Origin: STD2-77 sp964503935 | GTDB lineage: Bacteria; Patescibacteriota; Minisyncoccia; JAHIHE01; JAGLIN01 | Direction: 5' to 3' | NCBI GenBank assembly: GCA_964503935.1 | Contig: CAZDCJ010000001.1 | Location: 1 to 54,581 of the forward strand | DNA length: 54,581 nt | Shown: positions 23,859 to 32,263 of the stretch, piece after piece | Numbering within the stretch: the first letter of the stretch is position 1 | Layout of the letters: every line of letters starts with the position of its first letter | The notes under the pieces: generated by a model | Seen by the model: the letters and a program-made list of their open reading frames with translations, nothing else | The model's database searches: none | What the model was told of the DNA's origin: nothing | Program-made: the position numbers and the translations under genes

Positions 23859-24782
23859 CTACGACAGAATCCCCTTGATAATCAAGTCCTCGGCCTGGGT
23901 CTTCGTGAGTCCGCGGGCCATCAGGGTCTCAAGCTGGCGGTTGTCCACCCCGCCCAGGTTCGCCTCGTGCGTTACGCGCGCCAGGGGGTGCAGTACCTCG
24001 ACTTCCGGATATGCCTTCACCTTGCCGTTTCCCTGCAGAATTTCCGTGCAATCCACATGCCCGAAAGCGCCCGCAGCTTTGGCGATGATCTTGTTATAAA
24101 CCTCGGCTCTGGTCTCGTCCCGCGCCGCGATGCGGGACCTGAGGACCGCCTTGGCATTCTCCCCGGAAAGGGTCGCCGTCTCTCGCACATTGATGATGTC
24201 GCACCCGCGTCCGCTGATCTTGGAGATAAAGTCGCTCGAGCTGTCCGCCTCGCAGTGTAAGTCATAGTCGATGTCAATCAGTCCTACCCTCCCCCCGATA
24301 AGCTCAAAGTCGCTGAGGAAACGCGCCCCTTTGCCAATCTTCACGATTGCATGCGGATAGACTTTGCTGGTTCCCTCCTTGCTGTGGATGTGCTTCTCGA
24401 AATAGCGAAAAATCGAGCCTTCCCTTAGGACGATTTTCCCCTGCATAAGATGCTTGCTGGGATCCTTCTTGGGAAAGATGCAGTGGCTGAAGACGTTCAT
24501 CACCGCGCCCTTTTCCATCACGATATTCATATTGATCTTCTGCACCTTGCTCTTGTGCAGTATCCCGAAGCAGAAATGCACTGGCTTTCGCACGACTACT
24601 CCCGGCAGCACCCGCACGCTTACGTCCACGCCGCCTTTCTGTTCTTTGAGCTTCAGCTCTACGCCTTCTACGCCGCTCGACGACAGGACCTTATTGCTGT
24701 CGATGAAAAGGCTGGCAGTCTCGGGATCCCCCAAGACGCCTTCCAGCTTCGCCATCTTGATAAGTTCGTTGGTTTCTTTCAT
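23859..24782 (-). CDS. sufB: Fe-S cluster assembly scaffold, SufB/SufD family (short form)
   Basis: 307 aa, much shorter than proteobacterial SufB (about 495) and close to the archaeal-type protein. The beta-helix core is followed by the diagnostic C-terminal block ARVTHEANLGGVDNRQLETL then MARGLTKTQAEDLIIKG. Several Cys and His remain in the core (GRGCDI, HVDCTEIL). With SufC it forms the minimal scaffold-ATPase pair. No sufD, sufS or sufU is present. It overlaps sufC by four bases (ATGA). Confidence 0.93.
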   Translation of the reverse strand: MKETNELIKMAKLEGVLGDPETASLFIDSNKVLSSSGVEGVELKLKEQKGGVDVSVRVLPGVVVRKPVHFCFGILHKSKVQKINMNIVMEKGAVMNVFSHCIFPKKDPSKHLMQGKIVLREGSIFRYFEKHIHSKEGTSKVYPHAIVKIGKGARFLSDFELIGGRVGLIDIDYDLHCEADSSSDFISKISGRGCDIINVRETATLSGENAKAVLRSRIAARDETRAEVYNKIIAKAAGAFGHVDCTEILQGNGKVKAYPEVEVLHPLARVTHEANLGGVDNRQLETLMARGLTKTQAEDLIIKGILS

Positions 24783-25510
24783 CTTATCCTCCTTTCTTCG
24801 GGATTATTCTTATGCGGACACGTAAGGCAGCGTTTGCGGAAATATTCCGCCACATCCTCGCCTTTGCTTTCGTCTATGAGCTTGCCATCGCAAATAAGGA
24901 ACGCGCGGTCGGCTTTTTTCAGGACCCGCATATTATGAGTAATGACCACGATGGTCGAACCGATGCTTTCCAGATAGTCCATCGCGTCGAAGACCTTCAC
25001 GATCGCCTCCATATCCACGCCCGAATCGGGCTCGTCGAGGATGGCCAGCTTCGGCCTCATGGCGATGACGGACGCAAGCTCAATACGCTTCCTTTCTCCG
25101 CCGGAAAGAGATTTATCTACCGCACGATAAAGATACCTCTCGGCGCTTAGTCCCACTTTTTCCAGCGCCCCGACGATCTCTCCGCCGCTTTTGCCGGAGG
25201 AAGCCAAGAGAAAATCCTCTACCTTGAGCCCCTGGAAACGCGCCGGCTCCTGCCACGTGATCGTAAGGCCGAGTTTCGCCCGCTGTGGCACAGAAAGCTT
25301 CTTTATCGATTTGCCATCGAAGACGATATCTCCGCTAATGTCCCGGTAGCCCTCGAGCCCCATCAGGGCATAAGCCAGGGTAGATTTTCCCGCCCCGTTC
25401 GGACCGACGAGTGCATAGGTCTTGCCCGCCTCAAGTTTCAGAGAAATGCCGTCCAAGAGCTTTCTTCCCGCCCTCTCCAGAGTAACGTTATTTATCGAAA
25501 GTATAGCCAT
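24779..25510 (-). CDS. sufC: Fe-S cluster assembly ATPase SufC
   Basis: 243 aa ABC ATPase. Walker A is GPNGAGKST (about residues 37-45), the Q-loop lies in LTITWQEPARF, the signature is LSGGERKR, and Walker B is LAILDEPDSGVD, the Suf-type variant, followed by an H-loop (VITHN). It powers cluster assembly on SufB. First gene of the two-gene operon. No SD precedes the ATG. Confidence 0.96.
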   Translation of the reverse strand: MAILSINNVTLERAGRKLLDGISLKLEAGKTYALVGPNGAGKSTLAYALMGLEGYRDISGDIVFDGKSIKKLSVPQRAKLGLTITWQEPARFQGLKVEDFLLASSGKSGGEIVGALEKVGLSAERYLYRAVDKSLSGGERKRIELASVIAMRPKLAILDEPDSGVDMEAIVKVFDAMDYLESIGSTIVVITHNMRVLKKADRAFLICDGKLIDESKGEDVAEYFRKRCLTCPHKNNPEERRIR

Positions 25511-25818
25511 TTTTTAAGTTTAACTGATATAAGTAAATCTTAGCTTGGCAGAGCCGAAAAGTCAAAAAGCATGTAATTGGCCCTGGAATCTCAAAATTAA
25601 CAATCGCTGTCATTCTGAACGAAGCTATGCGAAGTGAAGAATCCCGAACCTACGCGGGGTATATCGGGATCCCACCCTCTGGATGGCCTAGTGATTTGCC
25701 CATGGCTCAGGATGGGAGATAAGGAAAGTCTTCCCAAAATAGAAAATTTTCTTCCGGTAATATTTCGATAAATTAATATTTAGAACAAAAATACCGGCAT
25801 AAGGAGAATCAAGCCAAA
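25511..25818. other. Gap with degenerate repeat fragments
   Basis: Contains CTGTCATTCTGAACGAAGC (about 25608-25626) and other weak repeat pieces; no open frame with a start signal was seen. Confidence 0.5.
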
Positions 25819-25879
25819 GGGAGCAGGTTTAAACCTGCTCCCGATTCATAAATGCGCGCGGACTGAAGTCCGCTACTCC
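25819..25879 (+). repeat. Dispersed palindromic repeat (GGAGCAG/GCGCGCGG composite), copy 2
   Basis: GGGAGCAGGTTTAAACCTGC plus TCCC, followed by the same GCGCGCGGACTGAAGTCCGC and TACTCC as at 22779-22804. It lies 17 bp beyond the flavodoxin stop. Confidence 0.7.
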
Positions 25880-25896
25880 AAAATGCATAAGATTTC

Positions 25897-26358
25897 TCAT
25901 TCTTTATTCTTCACTCCTTCCGCGAACATCCGCGCCAGCTCCAGTTCCTCCGCGTCTGGGTGATGCTTGTTGATGCCGCCGAACCACTTGAGCGGACCGA
26001 AAGTCGCCTGGCCGAGACATGAGAAATTCCCGACTACGTCATAATCCTTGGCACGAAGCTTATCCGCCAGAGCCTTGTGATTCTTCTCTATATGCTTGAG
26101 TCCGGTCCAGCTGCTCGAAAAGATGAAAACCTTCTTGCGGCTGCCGAAAGGCAATTTATCGGCTAGACCGAGGAGAGAATCGCCATGCTTGCCCATATAG
26201 ATGCCGGAACCGAAACCGACCAGGTCATACTCGCCCAGATCGCCCGCCTCTACCCTGGCAGATTCTACGATGTCCGCTTCCAGCTCTTTTGCCATGACCT
26301 CTGCTATTTTCTTAGTGTTCCCATTATGCTCGGAATCGCAGATGATAAGTGTCTTCAT
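25897..26358 (-). CDS. Flavodoxin-family protein
   Basis: 153 aa. The N-terminal strand and phosphate-binding loop read LIICDSEHNGNTKKIAEVM, a variant of the flavodoxin FMN loop, followed by GFGSGIYMGKHG and SSSWTG loops that would contact the isoalloxazine ring. It is closer to flavodoxin-like proteins of the HemG/menaquinone type than to long-chain flavodoxins. It lies 4 bp behind the EamA gene. The electron donor is unknown; ferredoxin and the oxidoreductase subunits are elsewhere in the window. Confidence 0.88.
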   Translation of the reverse strand: MKTLIICDSEHNGNTKKIAEVMAKELEADIVESARVEAGDLGEYDLVGFGSGIYMGKHGDSLLGLADKLPFGSRKKVFIFSSSWTGLKHIEKNHKALADKLRAKDYDVVGNFSCLGQATFGPLKWFGGINKHHPDAEELELARMFAEGVKNKE

Positions 26359-26362
26359 AATA

Positions 26363-27226
26363 TTACAATATGGTTAAGAATAATACGCCCACGACCATTA
26401 TAGCACCTCCGACGAATTTCTGCTTGATTTCCTTCTCCTTGAAGATGATACCGCCGAGAATTATCGAAAGCAGGATGCTGAGACGCTTGATCGCGATCAC
26501 ATAGACTACCAGCGTTTTGCTGATTGCAAGCATCTGGAAAATGAGCGTCAGCGTACTGAGTATTCCGACGGCCAAGAGATGGAATTTCTCTTTCGCGATA
26601 TCCCTCTTTTCCCGTCTGATCCTTCCCCATGCCAAAGGAAGGATAAAAAGCGCGATCAAGAAGTTTTCCGCCATGACGAAGAAGATCGGCGAAGAATTCC
26701 CGATGGCAATCTTGTCCATGATTCCCGTCATGCTCCAGATAAAAGCCCCGCCGAGCATAAGCCGCGCGCCTTCATCTCGGAGAAGCGCCCTGAACGGCGC
26801 CGTGTATCCGTTCTTCCTTTCCTTGATATTGAGGAAATATGCGCCGATTACCACCAGGACGACTCCAACGAATCCTCCGGCATCCGGCAATTCCCCGAGC
26901 ATGAGATAGCCAGTGAGCAGCATAAAAAGCGGCGTAAAGGCGACCAGCGGCATAGTAACGGAGAGGTCGGACTTAAGAAGTGCCCTTATGGACCAGACCA
27001 GGGCAACGGCGCTCAAGAGACAATCCGCTATCAGCACTGTCCAGAAATCATCGCCCAGAGACGGGATGGGATTGAACAGATAAAAAGGAAGGATAAAAAT
27101 ACCCGGCAAAAATGCCATAAACCAAGAGACAACGTATTCGTCCACGCTCCTGAGGCTCTTCTTAGAGCTGACGCTCTTCGCCGCAGTGAATATCGCTACA
27201 AGAAACGAATAAATTATCCACATCAT
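26363..27226 (-). CDS. EamA/DMT-family transporter
   Basis: 287 aa with about ten hydrophobic helices in two repeated halves of five, the layout of drug/metabolite transporters. The first half contains VVSWFMAFLPGIFILP and the second ILGGIIFKEKEIKQKFVGGA, the typical end of an EamA domain. Substrate unknown. It is 5 bp behind the nucleotidyltransferase gene and 4 bp before the flavodoxin, so the three form an operon. Confidence 0.9.
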   Translation of the reverse strand: MMWIIYSFLVAIFTAAKSVSSKKSLRSVDEYVVSWFMAFLPGIFILPFYLFNPIPSLGDDFWTVLIADCLLSAVALVWSIRALLKSDLSVTMPLVAFTPLFMLLTGYLMLGELPDAGGFVGVVLVVIGAYFLNIKERKNGYTAPFRALLRDEGARLMLGGAFIWSMTGIMDKIAIGNSSPIFFVMAENFLIALFILPLAWGRIRREKRDIAKEKFHLLAVGILSTLTLIFQMLAISKTLVVYVIAIKRLSILLSIILGGIIFKEKEIKQKFVGGAIMVVGVLFLTIL

Positions 27227-27231
27227 ATCAG

Positions 27232-27786
27232 TCAGATTATTTTCAAATCAGGCCACGACTTTTCCCATTCCTTACGCCTTATCCTGTCGCGATACTCTCT
27301 TTCATCGTCGAATTTCGGCCCTCTTCTTACCACGAGATTCACCAGATCTTCGACTCCGTACGGAGCGATGATCTTTAACTCATCCCGGCCGGCCAACTTG
27401 ACCGCAATCGCCGTACAGGTCTCCGGCCAATGACTAAGTCCGTCTTCGCATGAAAAATACTTATCGGAAATACGCGCATGATTCTTCACCGACCAATTCT
27501 CGTCCATCACGGCCCTGAGCTCCCTTTCGTATATCTTTTCCGATGCCTCTTCCTTATTACGGGTATCGAAATATATAAGATCGATATCAATCGAGCTGCT
27601 CTGCGTTCTCTCTTTGTAGCCGTGCAATTCGTCCCAGACTTTGTTCCTGACAAAGCCAGCGCCGATCATCCAATCCGGCAGATCAAGCCTGGCGGCGCAT
27701 CGGATGACACCCATCATCCATTCGTCTGCCAGGATCATGCGTTTTATGTCACTATCGTTTTCAATTTTTTTCATCAATATATCCAT
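27232..27786 (-). CDS. Nucleotidyltransferase-like protein (DUF925-type)
   Basis: 184 aa. The core reads DWMIGAGFVRNKVWDELHGY, then SSIDIDLIYFD, a layout of the DUF925/NTP_transf-like family, with the DIDLIYFD acidic pair as likely metal ligands. Substrate unknown. First gene of the operon with the EamA transporter and flavodoxin. An in-frame ATG at 27774 would shorten it by four residues. Confidence 0.82.
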   Translation of the reverse strand: MDILMKKIENDSDIKRMILADEWMMGVIRCAARLDLPDWMIGAGFVRNKVWDELHGYKERTQSSSIDIDLIYFDTRNKEEASEKIYERELRAVMDENWSVKNHARISDKYFSCEDGLSHWPETCTAIAVKLAGRDELKIIAPYGVEDLVNLVVRRGPKFDDEREYRDRIRRKEWEKSWPDLKII

Positions 27787-27814
27787 ATCCCCTTATACGC
27801 TAAATTTCCTACTG

Positions 27815-27957
27815 TCATTCCGGCCTTGAGCCGGAATATCCTCGCAATACTTCACCTAAGGATACTTCTCCTGGCAATACAAATTCCATTTGATTAGTTC
27901 TTACCCTATTGCTAGCGAATTCCGGATATTTTGCTTCCGCAGAATTCCGGAATGACA
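27815..27957 (+). repeat. Palindromic repeat, TGTCATTCCGG subtype, copy 1
   Basis: 143 bp. The left end TGTCATTCCGGCCTTGAGCC mirrors the right end GAATTCCGGAATGACA. An inner GGATATTTTGC recurs in copies at 46204 and 52153. It starts 29 bp from the nucleotidyltransferase start and ends 9 bp from the AadA-like stop. Confidence 0.75.
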
Positions 27958-27965
27958 ATCTAATG

Positions 27966-28754
27966 TCAGAGACAAGACTCTATGGACTCTTTCATATGAT
28001 CAACGAATGACGATATCTCGACCTCCATCCCTTCCCACCTGTCGGTACTTTCTCCTGAATAAGCCTTTCTTGCCACATCGAGCAAGGCCGCATATTCTTC
28101 GGGCAATCGAGCTACTGCCCACCGCGCGGCCTGATCCTTCGAGCTGATCTCACCGATAGCAGCTGTCTGCCACATCCGTGCCAAGGTCAGGATAACGTTA
28201 CGTTCATCACCTTTGATCGATGCTACCAGCCCCGGCAAAGATTCTTTGATCGCTCTTCGGATATCTGCCATCGGCACAGGCTCAAGTATTTCCGACGCCT
28301 TCAGCCCGTAAAGATTGATGCTATTTTCTCTTGCTTGGAATAAAAGGATCGCCAGATCCGGATCATAGGTCGGCTCAGGAATTTTCTCTTTTTCAAACTG
28401 CCCTCTCAGCCATTCGCCATACATGAATTCGTATCGGGGAGGGAACTGCCACGGAATGATATTTTTTTGATTTACCACTGTGACCTCAAGCGGCCTCACT
28501 CTGTCCGTATTTCCTATTTTCCCGGATATAAGCATCAGCCTCTGTGTAAGATTCTTCCGAGTTCCTTCAGAGAGGTTACCGTCTGCTACAGCCAAAATAT
28601 CCACATCGCTATCGACGCGCAGACCTCCCGTTGCCGCAGAACCGTATAAATATACTCCTACTAATATATCATCAAGCAGTTCCGTTATGACTCCTAATGC
28701 CCGGATCGCTTCTTCGGGTATTTTTTTGTCATTCAAGTTTATTCCCGACTCCAT
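27966..28754 (-). CDS. Aminoglycoside adenylyltransferase-like protein (AadA/ANT(3'')-type)
   Basis: 262 aa, the length of AadA. The N-terminal nucleotidyltransferase motif is VYLYGSAATGGLRVDSDVDI (GS, then DVD metal ligands). The RPLEVTVVNQ and WQFPPRYEFMYGEWLR blocks follow, and the C-terminal helical domain contains NVILTLARMWQTAAIGEISS and ARWAVARLPEEY, as in ANT(3'')(9) enzymes. These transfer AMP to streptomycin and spectinomycin; here the substrate is unproven and a housekeeping nucleotidyltransferase is possible. No mobile element lies nearby. Confidence 0.85.
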   Translation of the reverse strand: MESGINLNDKKIPEEAIRALGVITELLDDILVGVYLYGSAATGGLRVDSDVDILAVADGNLSEGTRKNLTQRLMLISGKIGNTDRVRPLEVTVVNQKNIIPWQFPPRYEFMYGEWLRGQFEKEKIPEPTYDPDLAILLFQARENSINLYGLKASEILEPVPMADIRRAIKESLPGLVASIKGDERNVILTLARMWQTAAIGEISSKDQAARWAVARLPEEYAALLDVARKAYSGESTDRWEGMEVEISSFVDHMKESIESCL

Positions 28755-28882
28755 TTTCTTTCAATTTTTACTATTTAAAAATATTCAATTAGATCCCTTA
28801 TATATTTATCATATTTTCCCTGAAAAACATCGGGGCATCCAAGCATCGGCAGATGATAATGTCTCGTAGCCAAGATACGGAT

Positions 28883-29371
28883 TTATTTCTCATACTTGAC
28901 CAGATCCTCATACACGAGATCTTCCACATATTCTCTATACCCTTCCAAATCCCTACGGATAACGCCCGCCGAAATAGGCACATTCACCCGCGCCTTATCC
29001 ACGACTATATTCTCCGCACAGAACGCTTCGGCAAGATGCCTCCCGTAATCTTCCGAAGAGAAAACACAATCAATCTTCGTACCGGTCGGGAGTTTGCTCT
29101 TCGCATAATCGATATGAAGCTTGTTTATTTCCGGCGTATTCCCCGTCTCCTTCGGTCCTACTCCTGCATTTATGACTTCCGCTTCGGGATACAACTTCCC
29201 GACCCACCCGACCCGCACCTCCACCGGTACCTTCGTGAGTTCCGGCACATCATAAACCAACACGATCAGATGATCGCACTTTTCCAGCGCCTTTTCCAGA
29301 AGAAACCGATGTCCCTTGTGGAACGGCGCGAATTTTCCGATTACCAGCCCGGTCTTCTTTTCTTCTTCCAT
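28883..29371 (-). CDS. NMN adenylyltransferase / cytidylyltransferase-like protein
   Basis: 162 aa. The HxGH-type motif is GKFAPFHKGHRFLLEKAL (residues 12-29), followed by SSEDYG and ISAGVIRRDLEGY near the end, which replaces the usual ISxTxIR. This matches the NadR-type NMN adenylyltransferase domain, giving NAD from NMN and ATP, though other nucleotidyl transfers are possible. It lies 5 bp behind the HAD hydrolase, so the two are probably co-transcribed. Confidence 0.82.
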   Translation of the reverse strand: MEEEKKTGLVIGKFAPFHKGHRFLLEKALEKCDHLIVLVYDVPELTKVPVEVRVGWVGKLYPEAEVINAGVGPKETGNTPEINKLHIDYAKSKLPTGTKIDCVFSSEDYGRHLAEAFCAENIVVDKARVNVPISAGVIRRDLEGYREYVEDLVYEDLVKYEK

Positions 29372-29376
29372 GATAA

Positions 29377-30024
29377 TCAGCCAAAAAATTTGCTAAACTC
29401 GACATCAAATCCCAGCATATTCATATCATTCTCGAATTGGAGGTTGCCCGTGAAGAGAAAGCTCTGGATACCGTAGCCGGAGGCGACCTCGATATTCTTC
29501 CCGCTGTCGTCGAAATACGCTATATCCCATAGGATCGTTATTCCCTTCTTATCCTCCAAATCCTGAAGCACATGATCCCAGAACTGCGGCGCGTCTTTCT
29601 TGTATCCGATATCGCAGGAAATGTAATGCCCGTCGAAAGAATCCTTGAGAAGCTCTTCCGAGAGGAAACGCCCCTGGTACGGCCCCTGGTTGGTCGCGAT
29701 ATAGCACAGAGTCCCGCCCGCCCTGACTTCCTGGATTTTCGCGATAAAATCCCGGTCGAGATATTTTCTTGAGAATTCACATTGTGCATCAAGATAATCT
29801 TTCGCCGAGCCTTTCCATCCGAATTCCTTGAGGAACGGCTCGATGACTTCTTCCTCGGTCTTCTTACCTTCATTGTATGACGAGGTATTATCCGCGTGAT
29901 AATACGACTGCATGATCCGTGGAGCATCTTCGTATCCCTGCTCCGCGAGCGAAGCCGTAAAATTGTGCCGGTATCTTATCAGCACCCCGTCCACGTCGAA
30001 TAAGATGACTTTTGATTTGGACAT
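29377..30024 (-). CDS. HAD-superfamily hydrolase
   Basis: 215 aa. Motif I is ILFDVDGVLI (Asp nucleophile at residue 10), motif II is CYIATNQ, with a Lys in GYKKDAPQFW and the acidic motif IV in WDIAYFDDSGKN. The cap is helical (subclass I). Substrate unknown; its partner gene makes nucleotidyl transfers, so a phosphorylated nucleotide or sugar is possible. First gene of a two-gene unit. Confidence 0.88.
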   Translation of the reverse strand: MSKSKVILFDVDGVLIRYRHNFTASLAEQGYEDAPRIMQSYYHADNTSSYNEGKKTEEEVIEPFLKEFGWKGSAKDYLDAQCEFSRKYLDRDFIAKIQEVRAGGTLCYIATNQGPYQGRFLSEELLKDSFDGHYISCDIGYKKDAPQFWDHVLQDLEDKKGITILWDIAYFDDSGKNIEVASGYGIQSFLFTGNLQFENDMNMLGFDVEFSKFFG

Positions 30025-30043
30025 ATATCTAACTATAACTGAT

Positions 30044-30367
30044 TTAAATATTTATTACCCCCCCTTCCTCTTTGTTCGCAGAAATACTAAAAATGCCTAC
30101 TATTCTATTACGAAACCAATCATTAAAAAAGCATAACCAAAATAAGATAATAGCACAAATAATAATCAAGATGATTTTTATACACCAGAAATAACCGATG
30201 CCGAAGTCTGGCAATACAGATATAATTCCCACAAATAACGTAAGTAGTATATTGTAACTTAAAGGAAAATAAGCCCAATTTTTTTCTCCTCTCTTTATTT
30301 TAATATCGATTCCGTCGCTCCTGAGATTATAATTTCCCGTTTTCGCTTTAAGAGTAAAATTTTTCAT
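30044..30367 (-). CDS. Small two-helix membrane protein (107 aa)
   Basis: A basic N-terminal part (about 35 residues) is followed by two long helices (about 39-58 and 63-84) rich in Ile and Phe, then a short polar tail ending in GGVINI. A/T-rich codon use unlike its neighbours. No family or SD recognised. It lies 19 bp before the HAD gene on the same strand. Confidence 0.5.
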   Translation of the reverse strand: MKNFTLKAKTGNYNLRSDGIDIKIKRGEKNWAYFPLSYNILLTLFVGIISVLPDFGIGYFWCIKIILIIICAIILFWLCFFNDWFRNRIVGIFSISANKEEGGVINI

Positions 30368-30384
30368 AGATATAAGAATTAATA

Positions 30385-30490
30385 TGTCATCCTGAACTTG
30401 TTTCAGGATCCTCGCAATATAAGGCTTGGACGCATTAAAAGGTCATTTAACGAAATAGTACGAAGATGCTGAAACGAGTTTAGCATGATA
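30385..30490 (+). repeat. Palindromic repeat, TGTCAT-CTGAAC subtype, copy 2
   Basis: 106 bp. The left end TGTCATCCTGAACTTGTTTC mirrors the right end GAAACGAGTTTAGCATGATA; the interior has CGCAATATAAGG. It lies between the small membrane gene and peptidase E. Confidence 0.75.
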
Positions 30491-30532
30491 ACCAAAGTAG
30501 TGCCTACCGCTAAACCGACTTTGATTATCCCG

Positions 30533-31141
30533 TCAATTTATCAGCTCGAATTTCCCTCCCGCCGCACCGACAAGCGCTATGCCATCACGAAGGCGTACGA
30601 CTTCCACTCCGCTCTCTTTCTCGTAAGCAACGACTGCCTTCTCGTCATGCATCTCGTAATGCGGAACGATAGCCTTCGATATGAAACCCATTGCCGAGAG
30701 GTCTGTAAGGCCGATACCGTTCGGATCACCCTTAGTATAGTCCAAGACTTTGATTGACGGCCCCGCGATGATACTGCCGGCGCTCACACCGATATACAAG
30801 CCCCCATTTCCGACAAACTTTCCGAGAACATAATCAAAACCGCTCTTTTTCGTCCAGCGTAAGAGATAGTAAGTATTGCCGCCATTCACATAGATCACGT
30901 CGAATTCCCGGAGATCTTCCGGATCCTGCTTCTCGATGTCGAAGAACGCCGTCTCGCCAAAACCCGCCTCCTTGAACTGGAATTTTGCCAGGACCGCGAA
31001 CTCATTCCTCTCCTTGTCCTCTGAGGCGGTGGTCACTATCGCGACCTTTTTCTTGTGCGTATCGCCGTCAAAATATCCTTTCACACGGTCCATGATCCTG
31101 GGATTAGAAAATCCCGAAGATGTAAGTATGATGTTTTCCAT
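30533..31141 (-). CDS. Peptidase E-like serine peptidase (family S51)
   Basis: 202 aa. The nucleophile elbow is GVSAGSIIAG (Ser at about residue 120), preceded by YVNGGNTYYLLR and followed by the conserved VPHYEMHD; this is the S51 (dipeptidase E / cyanophycinase-like) pattern. Such enzymes cleave dipeptides with N-terminal Asp. Cytosolic, no signal peptide. Monocistronic. Confidence 0.9.
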   Translation of the reverse strand: MENIILTSSGFSNPRIMDRVKGYFDGDTHKKKVAIVTTASEDKERNEFAVLAKFQFKEAGFGETAFFDIEKQDPEDLREFDVIYVNGGNTYYLLRWTKKSGFDYVLGKFVGNGGLYIGVSAGSIIAGPSIKVLDYTKGDPNGIGLTDLSAMGFISKAIVPHYEMHDEKAVVAYEKESGVEVVRLRDGIALVGAAGGKFELIN

Positions 31142-31437
31142 ATAGCAGTACTTATCGCCTGAATTATAGGGATTGTCCTCCGCAACATTGGATACTCCTT
31201 CTAGTCATTATAGCATCAGCAAAATAAAAAGGCGAAAAAGTAATCCCCTCAAGCCTTTGCCGAATCGACTATCTTTCATGGAATCATACGATAATAAGCA
31301 AGATGAGCGGTAATGAAGGGATTCTTACCAGACTTGTCCTCGGCTTGATCGGGGAATGACAAAATGATGGATTTAACCCAGAATAAGCAGCTTATTAACC
31401 TTGAGAATGTTGTTTCCGAGATTCGCCTCTCCTCGCG
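31142..31437. other. Gap upstream of the GT2 terminator
   Basis: No supported gene. Short degenerate repeat pieces, including GGGGAATGACAAAATG at about 31351, resemble the TGTCAT elements. Confidence 0.5.
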
Positions 31438-31460
31438 CAAATAAAAGCCCCCGAAGGGGC
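31438..31460 (-). terminator. Terminator of the glycosyltransferase operon
   Basis: On the minus strand GCCCC, a TTCG loop and GGGGC, followed by TTTTATTT, about 30 bp after the GT2 stop. Confidence 0.85.
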
Positions 31461-31490
31461 GCAAGACAAGATACCCGCCCGGATCAAAGG

Positions 31491-32225
31491 CTATTTCTCA
31501 TCCTTCTTGTCATAGATATCGAATTCATAATTGAAGCGGTTTTCCTTATCCATTCTTCCGCGCAAGAAGATATAAAGTCCCAGGCCGACATCTTGACGGA
31601 GTACCTTGAGATACCCCTCTTTCTTGAGCCGGCGAGACGAAACATTGACTTTCACCTTCACCATGAAGCGGAATCTCCCTAACTTCGCTCCGCGCTGAGC
31701 ATAATCGGAATCCTCGCCGAGAATGATTTTCTCATCAAAGCCTCCTAGCTTATCATGCAGCTCTTTTCTCACGAAGATACACCATCCTCCCGCGAGAGGT
31801 TTTGCAAGCTGTGAAACCGCGACAAAATAGTTCCACCAGCGGAAGAACAGCTTATCCATGAAATTGCCTTCTGTAATCGCTATGGGCACGCCCATCGAAA
31901 GATCCCTTTCTTTGAATTCATCAAGCGCACGCTCAAGGAAATCCGCACTCGGCAATTCGGTATCAGCATCCAGAAAAAGGATGATATCCCCGATTGCCGC
32001 CGCCGCACCGCGATTCCTCCCCGCGCCTGGCAATCCTCCGCCAGTCACTCTGCAGCCATGACTCTCCGCGATGGCACGAGTGCCGTCGGAAGAATCATTA
32101 TCCGCCACGATTATCTCATAGTCGGAAAAACTCTGCCCCTTGATGCTTGCTAACAGCTTGGGCAGGTATCTCTCCTCGTTCTTGGTCGGGATGACTATCG
32201 ACAGCATGTTGGTAATCTGAACCAT
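31491..32225 (-). CDS. Family 2 glycosyltransferase
   Basis: 244 aa. GT-A fold: SIVIPTKNEERYLPKLLASI (residues 9-28), VADNDSSDGT, then LDADTELP as the DxD metal motif, and GEDSDYAQRG as the catalytic acidic region. An internal ATG seven codons in is an alternative start. It probably adds a sugar to a lipid or surface polymer. It lies 38 bp behind the GT4 gene and ends the operon. Confidence 0.92.
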   Translation of the reverse strand: MVQITNMLSIVIPTKNEERYLPKLLASIKGQSFSDYEIIVADNDSSDGTRAIAESHGCRVTGGGLPGAGRNRGAAAAIGDIILFLDADTELPSADFLERALDEFKERDLSMGVPIAITEGNFMDKLFFRWWNYFVAVSQLAKPLAGGWCIFVRKELHDKLGGFDEKIILGEDSDYAQRGAKLGRFRFMVKVKVNVSSRRLKKEGYLKVLRQDVGLGLYIFLRGRMDKENRFNYEFDIYDKKDEK

Positions 32226-32263
32226 TTAAATATCCCCTCTCCGCTTATCGCCCTGAAACGTCC

